Source: Candidatus Nomurabacteria bacterium
Lineage (GTDB): Bacteria; Patescibacteriota; Minisyncoccia; Phycocordibacterales; UBA1006
Assembly: GCA_029882015.1 (NCBI GenBank)
Contig: JAOULM010000022.1
Location: forward strand, 1 to 10,448
Length of the DNA: 10,448 nt
Reading direction: 5' to 3'
The notes under the pieces are model-generated. The model saw nothing but the letters and a program-made list of their open reading frames with translations. It did not search any database and was not told the DNA's origin. Within the stretch, counting starts at the first letter, position 1. Each line of letters begins with the position of its first letter. The position numbers and the translations under genes are program-made. Below are positions 5,263 through 10,448 of the stretch, piece by piece.

Positions 5263-6987
5263 ATGAGTTTACTGCAATCATTTATTGATGATCAGCTAAC
5301 AACGCGCGCCGATGTGGAAGCGGTTCTTTCAGATAATCCAGACATGCCTGTTGCGCAAATGATTGAACAGTTGGGGATTGACCCCGATGCTGTTTTGCAA
5401 GCCAAAGCATCTTATTATAGTGTCCCGGGGCGTCGCGCCAGTGGTCAATCTGTAAATTACGAAACACTTCGTTTTATCCCAGAAGATTCAGCACAATATT
5501 ATCAATTTGCTCCATTGGCAGTCGAGGACGAAATGTTGGTGGTTGGTATGGTTGACCCAGGTGACACCGAAGCCCGCAACGCATTGCAGTTTATTGTTGC
5601 AAAACAAAACACACCTTTCAAAATTGCTGTAATATTGCATGCAGATTTCATGGATATCATGCGAGCATACAGCGGTCTGGCTGGTGATGTCAGCAGTTCC
5701 GTAAAAGATGTCGAAGATGCGACGCTGGATGTTACAGCTTCGGATACATTGGATTCAGTAGCAAAAGACTTGGGTAAGAAAAAACAAACAGCAGATGGTC
5801 CAATCATAGAAGACGCCCCTGTGACAAAAATGGTTGGAGTCATGTTGCGTCATGCTGTCGAGGGTCGCGCATCTGACATTCACATCGAACATACTGGTAG
5901 CGAAGTCAAAGTACGATTTCGCGTTGATGGGGTTTTGTATACCAGCTTGCGACTTCCAAAAAATATTCACAGCGCATTGATTGCCCGCGTAAAAATTTTG
6001 GCAAAATTAAAACTTGATGAACGTCGCAAACCTCAGGATGGACGATTCCAGGCAAACATAAATAACCGAAAGGTAGATTTTCGTGTGTCCACACTACCTA
6101 CATTCTTTGGAGAGAAAGCTGTGATTCGTATTTTAGATCCAGAAAAAGGTGTCAAAGGCCTAGGGGAAACAGGAATGCGACCTGAACACATAGAGATGAT
6201 AAAAACTGCAATTTCTAAACCATACGGATTGATTTTGCTAACTGGGCCGACTGGGTCTGGTAAAACAACAACGCTGTATTCAATGATTCAAGAAATAGAC
6301 ATGGATGGTCGCAACGTTGTTTCTCTCGAAGATCCAATTGAATATAATATCGCGGGTATGAACCAATCACAGGTTTTTCCTGAAATCGGTTATACATTTG
6401 CGAGTGGTTTACGTTCCATTTTACGCCAAGACCCGGATGTGATTATGGTTGGGGAAATTCGTGACAAAGAAACAGCACAGCTTGCGATTCAGGCAGCTCT
6501 TACTGGGCATTTAGTTTTTTCAACACTTCACACCAATAATGCCGTCGGAGTTATTCCTCGTTTGGTTGATATGGGGGTTGACCCTTATCTGATTGCTCCA
6601 ACACTGGAATTGGCGATTGCTCAGCGTTTGGTCAAAAAGACTTGTCCTGGCGCCGCTATACCAAAACCAATTGACGAAAGCATTCGAACAATGATTGAGC
6701 AGGAAATCAAAGACCTGTCACCAGAACAACAATCAGCATTTGATTTGAATGGAAATATTCACGAAGCACAAGCAACCGCAGAATGTCCGGCTGGAATTCA
6801 GGGGCGAACAGCCGTATTTGAAATGTTTAATGTAAACAAAGAAATAGAACATATTATATTAACGACACCAACAGAAGAAGCACTATTGCCGGCGCTCCGC
6901 AAGCAAGGAATGATGACCATGAAAGAAGACGCAATTCTAAAAACAATACAAGGCACCATACCATTCCGCGAGGTGGGGAATGTGTAG
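5263..6987 (+). CDS. pilB: PilB, type IV pilus extension ATPase (GspE family)
   Basis: A 574-residue secretion-type hexameric ATPase that drives pilin polymerisation. The N-terminal MshEN/T2SSE_N-like domain occupies about 1-135. A charged linker (140-182) follows, then the N2 domain with GRASDIHIEH at 201-210. The Walker A box is GPTGSGKTT (328-336), the Asp box SLEDPIEY (354-361), the Walker B region DPDVIMVGEIRD (390-401) and the His box GHLVFSTLHTN (415-425). The C-terminal region normally has two CxxC pairs binding zinc. Here each pair keeps only its first Cys (461 in TCPGAA, 508 in ECPAG), although the following GRTAVFEMF is conserved. The zinc site is therefore probably lost or altered. 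The start codon lies three bases after the previous stop. Identification as a GspE-family assembly ATPase is certain; the assignment to pilus extension comes from context. Confidence 0.95.
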   Translation: MSLLQSFIDDQLTTRADVEAVLSDNPDMPVAQMIEQLGIDPDAVLQAKASYYSVPGRRASGQSVNYETLRFIPEDSAQYYQFAPLAVEDEMLVVGMVDPGDTEARNALQFIVAKQNTPFKIAVILHADFMDIMRAYSGLAGDVSSSVKDVEDATLDVTASDTLDSVAKDLGKKKQTADGPIIEDAPVTKMVGVMLRHAVEGRASDIHIEHTGSEVKVRFRVDGVLYTSLRLPKNIHSALIARVKILAKLKLDERRKPQDGRFQANINNRKVDFRVSTLPTFFGEKAVIRILDPEKGVKGLGETGMRPEHIEMIKTAISKPYGLILLTGPTGSGKTTTLYSMIQEIDMDGRNVVSLEDPIEYNIAGMNQSQVFPEIGYTFASGLRSILRQDPDVIMVGEIRDKETAQLAIQAALTGHLVFSTLHTNNAVGVIPRLVDMGVDPYLIAPTLELAIAQRLVKKTCPGAAIPKPIDESIRTMIEQEIKDLSPEQQSAFDLNGNIHEAQATAECPAGIQGRTAVFEMFNVNKEIEHIILTTPTEEALLPALRKQGMMTMKEDAILKTIQGTIPFREVGNV

Positions 6988-6997
6988 TTCAACCATT

Positions 6998-7006
6998 TGG
7001 TATACT
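6998..7006 (+). promoter_or_regulatory. Internal extended -10 promoter before pilT
   Basis: TG (6998-6999), one base, then TATACT (7001-7006) sits in the 30-base pilB-pilT gap, 11 bases before the pilT ATG. No convincing -35 is visible. It would give a pilT-pilC transcript with a very short leader and allow retraction genes to be expressed apart from pilB. Confidence 0.5.
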
Positions 7007-7017
7007 AGAGATAATAT

Positions 7018-8073
7018 ATGAATCCTGAACTAAAAAACATTATTGATTCTGCTATTCGAGAACAAGCTTCGGATATTCATTTTTCGGTTGGACGACATCC
7101 GTTCATTCGTGTTTCCGGCGAGCTTATCTCTCTGGAGAGCCTCCCGGTGATCACAGATGAATCTGTGCGCGCTGGCTTGGCCATGATGGTTACCGAAAAG
7201 AAACTTGCTGAATTAGATGAGGGACAAGAAATAGATTTCTCTTATCAATACGAAGAAAAAGATGTACGGTTTCGTGGGAATGCGTATATTCAATCAACGC
7301 ATGTGGGTATTGCCATGCGACTTTTACAAAAAGTAAAAGCAATTTCTGATCTTAACCTTCCTCCGATACTTGAACAGTTTGCAAAACGAAAACAGGGATT
7401 CTTTCTGATTGTTGGCCCTGTTGGACAAGGTAAATCAACAACAATGGCGGCGATGATTGACCGTATTAACCATGACCGTCGTGAACGTATCGTCACCATC
7501 GAAGACCCAATCGAATATCTATTCGAGGACGATCAGTCTATGATTGAACAACGCGAAGTTGGTATTGATACCAAAAGTTTTTATGACGCCCTCAAGGCTA
7601 TTTTCCGACAAGATGCTAACGTTATCGCTGTGGGGGAAATGCGCGGTCGTGACACGATACAGACAGCTGTGACAGCAGCCGAAACAGGACACCTTGTTCT
7701 ATCGACATTGCACACTAACGACGCCGCTCAGACAATCGACCGTATCATTGATGCTTTCCCAGGTGACCAACAAGAACAAATTCGTGTCCAGTTATCAAAC
7801 ACACTGATAGGGATATTTTCACAACGATTGCTGACAACAACAACCGGCGCACGTGTTCCGGCTTATGAACTTCTTATAAACAACAATGCCGTTGCCAACC
7901 TGATACGCGAGGGGCGCACACATGAAATTAACAGTGTCATAGAAACCCACGTCGAGGACGGCATGGTTTCATTGAATCGGTCTTTGTCTATGTTGGTACG
8001 CCAAGGTGTAGTTTCTCTCGAAGAGGCTCGACGTTACTCGCTTAACCCTCTGGGATTAGACCAGTTGCTGTAA
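7018..8073 (+). CDS. pilT: PilT, type IV pilus retraction ATPase
   Basis: A 351-residue hexameric ATPase that powers pilus depolymerisation, which pulls in bound DNA or moves the cell. The N-terminal PAS-like domain (about 1-110) includes EQASDIHFSVG (15-25). Walker A is GPVGQGKST (133-141), a conservative variant of the usual GPTGSGKST. The Asp box is TIEDPIEY (160-167), the Walker B region NVIAVGEMRG (201-210) and the His box GHLVLSTLHTN (224-234). The retraction-specific AIRNLIRE motif reads AVANLIRE (291-298), with Ala in place of Arg. Length matches the family and there is no zinc motif, as expected for PilT. It starts 30 bases after pilB behind its own -10 element and ends three bases before pilC. 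Confidence 0.95.
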   Translation: MNPELKNIIDSAIREQASDIHFSVGRHPFIRVSGELISLESLPVITDESVRAGLAMMVTEKKLAELDEGQEIDFSYQYEEKDVRFRGNAYIQSTHVGIAMRLLQKVKAISDLNLPPILEQFAKRKQGFFLIVGPVGQGKSTTMAAMIDRINHDRRERIVTIEDPIEYLFEDDQSMIEQREVGIDTKSFYDALKAIFRQDANVIAVGEMRGRDTIQTAVTAAETGHLVLSTLHTNDAAQTIDRIIDAFPGDQQEQIRVQLSNTLIGIFSQRLLTTTTGARVPAYELLINNNAVANLIREGRTHEINSVIETHVEDGMVSLNRSLSMLVRQGVVSLEEARRYSLNPLGLDQLL

Positions 8074-8076
8074 TAT

Positions 8077-9285
8077 ATGTTATTCCACTACAAAGCCGTT
8101 GACCAACAGGGTGCAGACACCTCGGGAGAAATTGACGCCATTAGCCGGGATTTGGCTGTTTCTGCATTGCAACAACGCGGACTTGTTGTTGTCTCTGTAA
8201 ATGATCCTGATTCATCAAGTATCCTAGAGCGTTCAATTCCATTTCTTAGTAAAATTCCATTAAAAGAAATCGTTATAATGTCTCGGCAGTTGGCTACACT
8301 GTTCGAAGCTCAGGTTCCAGCTGTAAAGGCTTTTACTCTGATGTCCGAGAGTTCAATTAATAAAACATTGCGTAACACCCTGCAGGGCATTACGCAGGAT
8401 ATCCAAGGTGGTATCACCATTGCGGATGCCATGGAAAAATACCCAGAAGCCTTTTCTGATTTTTTTGTAAATATGGTTCGCGCCGGCGAAGAGTCCGGAC
8501 GATTATCAGAAACATTTATTTTTCTATCAGACTATCTCGAGCGTACTCAGGAAATAGTTTCAAAAACACGAAATGCTTTGGTGTATCCGTCTTTTGTTGT
8601 TGTTACCTTTATCGTTGTTATGATTCTGATGCTGACATTGGTTATTCCTCAGTTGTCAGAAATACTACTAGAAACAGGGCAGGAGATACCTTTTTATACT
8701 CGCGTTGTGATTGGAACATCTGATTTCTTTACTGGTATAGGTGGAATAGTTGTGGCTATTTTAGTTTTGGGGGGTGGTGCTGGGCTATATATGTCTTCTC
8801 GAACAGAAAATGGCAGAAAACGTATTGATCAATTTAAAATATCTTTTCCTTATTTTGGGGAATTATTCCAAAAAATTTATCTATCGCGAATAGCCGACAA
8901 CTTGGACACTTTGCTTTCTGCTGGAATTCCAATTATACGATCGTTAGAAATAACAGGAAAAGTCGTAGATAATAATATTTTCAAAGACATCATGAGCGAT
9001 ACAGTTGATACAGTAAAATCAGGTAAAGCCGTATCTGATGCTTTTGCTCAGCATCCAGAAATTCCTGCCATTATGGTGCAAATGGTTCGCGTTGGAGAAG
9101 AGACTGGTTCAATTGGAAAAATTCTAAAGACCCTGGCTCGTTTTTATAGACGAGAAGTTGAAACATCTGTTGATACTTTGATTGGGCTTATCGAACCGGC
9201 ATTGATTATTGGACTTGCGGTTGCTGTTGGGTTCTTGCTGGTTTCGATTCTTTTGCCGATTTACAACATCGCAGGTGGAATTTAA
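8077..9285 (+). CDS. pilC: PilC, type IV pilus inner-membrane platform protein (GspF family)
   Basis: A 402-residue polytopic protein of the T2SSF/GspF family that forms the platform on which PilB and PilT act. It starts with the conserved FHYKAVDQQG (3-12). Two T2SSF repeats follow, about 68-190 and 270-392. Each contains the characteristic Gly-Glu-Glu turn (RAGEESGRLSE at 135-145; RVGEETGSIGK at 338-348). Transmembrane segments are at about 171-195, 218-238 and 370-395. The length equals the family norm, and nothing suggests truncation. The ATG is three bases after the pilT stop, so the two are probably translationally coupled. No hairpin terminator follows immediately; the next element is the promoter of a putative RNA gene 22 bases later. 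Confidence 0.95.
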   Translation: MLFHYKAVDQQGADTSGEIDAISRDLAVSALQQRGLVVVSVNDPDSSSILERSIPFLSKIPLKEIVIMSRQLATLFEAQVPAVKAFTLMSESSINKTLRNTLQGITQDIQGGITIADAMEKYPEAFSDFFVNMVRAGEESGRLSETFIFLSDYLERTQEIVSKTRNALVYPSFVVVTFIVVMILMLTLVIPQLSEILLETGQEIPFYTRVVIGTSDFFTGIGGIVVAILVLGGGAGLYMSSRTENGRKRIDQFKISFPYFGELFQKIYLSRIADNLDTLLSAGIPIIRSLEITGKVVDNNIFKDIMSDTVDTVKSGKAVSDAFAQHPEIPAIMVQMVRVGEETGSIGKILKTLARFYRREVETSVDTLIGLIEPALIIGLAVAVGFLLVSILLPIYNIAGGI

Positions 9286-9307
9286 AAAACTGTGGAAAAC
9301 TCAAACC

Positions 9308-9336
9308 TTGACATTGCTGTAATTTTCTGCTAAGAT
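9308..9336 (+). promoter_or_regulatory. Strong promoter of the putative structured RNA
   Basis: A consensus -35 TTGACA (9308-9313), a 17-base spacer ending in TGC, and the -10 TAAGAT (9331-9336) form one of the two best promoters in the window. The predicted start is near G9343. It lies 22 bases after the pilC stop. Confidence 0.8.
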
Positions 9337-9342
9337 AGTCTT

Positions 9343-9605
9343 GTGAGTGTGCGGTTTCAAAGGATTTTTTCTTAGAACTATATCACAAACGTACTTCCAT
9401 AACGCCCGGCTCTGCCGGGCGTTTGTGGTTATTGCGTTATTCTTTTTATTCTGCGATAATACTATTGTGCCTGTTTGACCTTCAAAGCGGTCAGCGGCGG
9501 CACTCACATATGTACGTTTGTTGGAGCTCGCTCTCCGTTGACCACTTTGGTGGTTAATACACAAACACAACAAAAATCACTCGTAATGAGTGATTTTTGT
9601 TTTTT
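9343..9605 (+). ncRNA. Putative orphan structured RNA (~263 nt)
   Basis: This stretch between pilC and the kinase gene has a strong promoter, a terminator and no credible protein gene. The RNA would begin with GTGAGTG (9343-9349), which pairs with CACTCAC (9501-9507) to close a 5' domain. Inside is a perfect 10-bp hairpin, AACGCCCGGC (9401-9410) with GCCGGGCGTT (9414-9423) and a TCT loop. A wobble-containing 8-bp stem (9429-9436 with 9452-9459) and TGACC/GGTCA (9476-9480 with 9489-9493) complete the domain. A 3' domain, GTTTGT (9516-9521) with ACAAAC (9561-9566), holds GGAG/CTCC (9523-9526 with 9533-9536) and TTGACCAC/GTGGTTAA (9538-9545 with 9550-9557). The terminator hairpin ends it. I looked for tmRNA, RNase P, SRP and T-box signatures and found none; 6S RNA cannot be ruled out. 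A free-standing RNA is more likely than a leader, because the kinase gene has its own promoter. Confidence 0.6.
9569..9605 (+). terminator. Intrinsic terminator of the putative RNA
   Basis: AACAAAAATCACTC (9569-9582) and GAGTGATTTTTGTT (9588-9601) form a perfect 14-bp stem with a GTAAT loop, continuing into a T tract to 9605. The A-rich 5' arm could also let it work on the opposite strand. Confidence 0.88.
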
Positions 9606-9625
9606 ATCCTAAAAAAGTGTATTAT
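9597..9625 (+). promoter_or_regulatory. Promoter of the uridine-kinase-like gene
   Basis: TTGTTT (9597-9602), a 17-base spacer and TATTAT (9620-9625) would start transcription near 9632, giving a leader of about 18 bases. The -35 lies in the 3' arm and T tract of the preceding terminator, so transcription of the RNA gene could influence this promoter. Confidence 0.5.
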
Positions 9626-9649
9626 GTTGAACAAATAAAACAATAGAAA

Positions 9650-10255
9650 ATGGAGAAAATAGATAGCATGTTTATAGGAGTAGCTGGCGGGTCTGGTGTT
9701 GGTAAATCGACACTGTGCGATGCCTCATGCATGGTTTACCCTGAAAAGATTGAATTAATTCAATTAGATGATTATTTCAAACATCGCGAGGTGGTTCCAG
9801 AAAGCGGGGGAATGACCAATTGGGATCACCCTGGCGCAATAGATTTCAATAAATTATTCTCTGATCTTGTTGCGTTAAACAGAGGGGAGTCAATTGAGAT
9901 TGCCACCAAAAACAAAAGATTGAATCCCGACTATGAGACAACCAAAGAAAAAATTATGGTTGTTATTGAGCCCAGGCCAATAATATTGGTGGAGGGGTAT
10001 TTGGCTCTCTATGATAAATATGTTCGCAGTATTATGGAAACAAAAATTTGGTTGGAATTAGACCATGAAACACGGTGGTCTCGTAGGGCCCATTTCAAAA
10101 ATGATGAATATGAAAAACAAATATTAATTCCAATGCACGAACAATATGTTCAACCGACGAGAGTATTTGCTGATCATGTTTTGGATGTATCGAGCATGTC
10201 TCCCGGAGATGTATATCGTGATGTGCACAAAATACTAGGAAAGTTTCTTAACTAG
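9650..10255 (+). CDS. udk: Uridine kinase-family protein
   Basis: A 201-residue cytoplasmic P-loop kinase of the phosphoribulokinase/uridine kinase family. Uridine kinase phosphorylates uridine and cytidine to UMP and CMP in pyrimidine salvage. The P-loop is GGSGVGKST (13-21). The catalytic Asp block LDDYF lies at 39-43. A TNWDHPGAIDF stretch (56-66) matches the family's NFDHP substrate block, ILVEGYLAL (112-120) matches the EG-ALY strand, and YVQPTRVFADHVLD (166-179) matches the C-terminal helix entry. The lid region has RRAHFKND (145-152) where typical uridine kinases have an RRxxRD pattern, so substrate range could differ. The start at 9650 gives MEKIDSM; the ATG six codons later is also possible. 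There is no Shine-Dalgarno motif. Its own promoter precedes it and a terminator follows, so it is probably a single-gene unit unrelated to the pilus. Confidence 0.82.
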   Translation: MEKIDSMFIGVAGGSGVGKSTLCDASCMVYPEKIELIQLDDYFKHREVVPESGGMTNWDHPGAIDFNKLFSDLVALNRGESIEIATKNKRLNPDYETTKEKIMVVIEPRPIILVEGYLALYDKYVRSIMETKIWLELDHETRWSRRAHFKNDEYEKQILIPMHEQYVQPTRVFADHVLDVSSMSPGDVYRDVHKILGKFLN

Positions 10256-10261
10256 TAAATT

Positions 10262-10286
10262 AAAGGACCCGATTAGGGTCTTTTTT
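10262..10286 (+). terminator. Intrinsic terminator of the uridine-kinase-like gene
   Basis: AAAGGACCC (10262-10270) and GGGTCTTTT (10276-10284), with one G-T wobble and a GATTA loop, run into six T residues (10281-10286). It begins six bases after the TAG stop. Confidence 0.82.
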
Positions 10287-10326
10287 ATGTTATGCGTCCA
10301 ATGATGGAGTGAATTAGTAGGTATTC

Positions 10327-10355
10327 TTGACTTTTTATTTAAAAAATGATATAAT
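10327..10355 (+). promoter_or_regulatory. Near-consensus promoter of the gene at the right edge
   Basis: TTGACT (10327-10332), a 17-base spacer ending in TGA, and TATAAT (10350-10355) combine a good -35, the consensus -10 and the TGn extension. Transcription would start near 10362. Confidence 0.82.
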
Positions 10356-10372
10356 AGTAAGAAAGGTGTACT

Positions 10373-10448
10373 TTGAATAAACAGGGTGGTTATAGCCACA
10401 AGGTGCTTATGTTTAGGCGTTTTATGGCTATGACTACAATTAGACATA
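10373..10448 (+). CDS. 5' end of an unknown gene (partial)
   Basis: Behind the promoter at 10327-10355 an open frame runs off the window edge. It can start at TTG (10373-10375), with AAAGG 7-11 bases upstream, or at ATG (10409-10411), with AAGGTG just before it. The longer version begins MNKQGGYSHKVLMFRRF; the shorter begins MFRRFMAM. An in-frame TAA at 10358-10360 bounds it on the left. About 25 codons are visible, too few to assign a family. It is the only start in the window with a reasonable Shine-Dalgarno-like stretch. The basic residues followed by hydrophobic ones could begin a signal or membrane segment, but this is a guess. Confidence 0.5.
   Translation, partial: MNKQGGYSHKVLMFRRFMAMTTIRH

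Noticed and set aside
9291..9299. TGTGGAAAA resembles a relaxed DnaA box
   Set aside because: A single degenerate match without further boxes, an AT-rich unwinding region or dnaA/dnaN nearby does not support an origin.
9401..9425. GC-rich hairpin as a terminator for pilC
   Set aside because: The 10-bp stem is excellent, but only a short T run interrupted by GTGG follows, and it lies within the putative RNA between promoter and terminator.
9301..9573. A 90-codon open frame on the - strand across the RNA region
   Set aside because: It runs antisense through the promoter, hairpins and terminator arm, has no recognisable domain, and its product is a composition-driven basic sequence. The + strand RNA explains the same bases better.
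9540..9605. GGTGG before a terminator, as in a T-box riboswitch
   Set aside because: The T-box consensus around GGTGG and the stem I features are absent, GGTGG is locked in a local hairpin, and the next gene is not an aminoacyl-tRNA synthetase or amino-acid gene.

Overview
The window looks like chromosomal DNA of a Candidate Phyla Radiation (Patescibacteria, probably Paceibacteria/Parcubacteria-like) bacterium. This is inferred from protein style, not from a database search. The pointers are a compact type IV pilus cluster without a secretin, a ComF that lacks its N-terminal zinc finger, highly diverged PilN/PilO/PilP-position proteins (one starting with an FIPKKP motif, one carrying a GRANPFAPLG motif), gaps of 3-7 bases between most pilus genes, and almost no Shine-Dalgarno sequences.

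Layout. Bases 2-151 hold the 3' end of an unknown + strand gene with its terminator (169-200). On the - strand follow two lipoprotein genes (309-914 and 1025-1483). They are read from one extended -10 promoter (1569-1596) and closed by a terminator at 244-275. Their signal peptides and linkers resemble Bacteroidota lipoproteins. The upstream gene has an unexpected 25-codon open extension beyond its stop codon. comF (1694-2332, -) and pilM (2369-3520, +) diverge from a 36-base spacer in which both -10 boxes lie just before the start codons.

The + strand pilus cluster is pilM, pilN-like, pilO-like, a PilP-position protein, pilB, pilT and pilC (2369-9285). PilM with the PilN/PilO/PilP-like proteins should form the inner-membrane alignment complex. 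PilB would power pilin polymerisation through the PilC platform, and PilT would power retraction. Pilins, the prepilin peptidase and a secretin are not in the window. ComF next to a retractile pilus suggests DNA uptake as one use of the machine. Internal promoters are visible before the pilN-like gene and pilT.

Bases 9286-9649 contain no credible protein gene. They hold a strong promoter (TTGACA, 17-base spacer, TGCTAAGAT), a G start base that begins a closing helix, several strong hairpins and a 14-bp terminator. Together these outline a structured RNA of about 263 nt that I cannot assign to a known family. It contains segments that can pair in mutually exclusive ways. This is the best candidate for something undescribed here.

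A uridine-kinase-family gene (9650-10255, +) follows, with its own promoter overlapping the RNA's terminator. The window ends with a near-consensus promoter and the first codons of an unknown gene (from 10373). Six of the eight promoters proposed carry a TGn extended -10.
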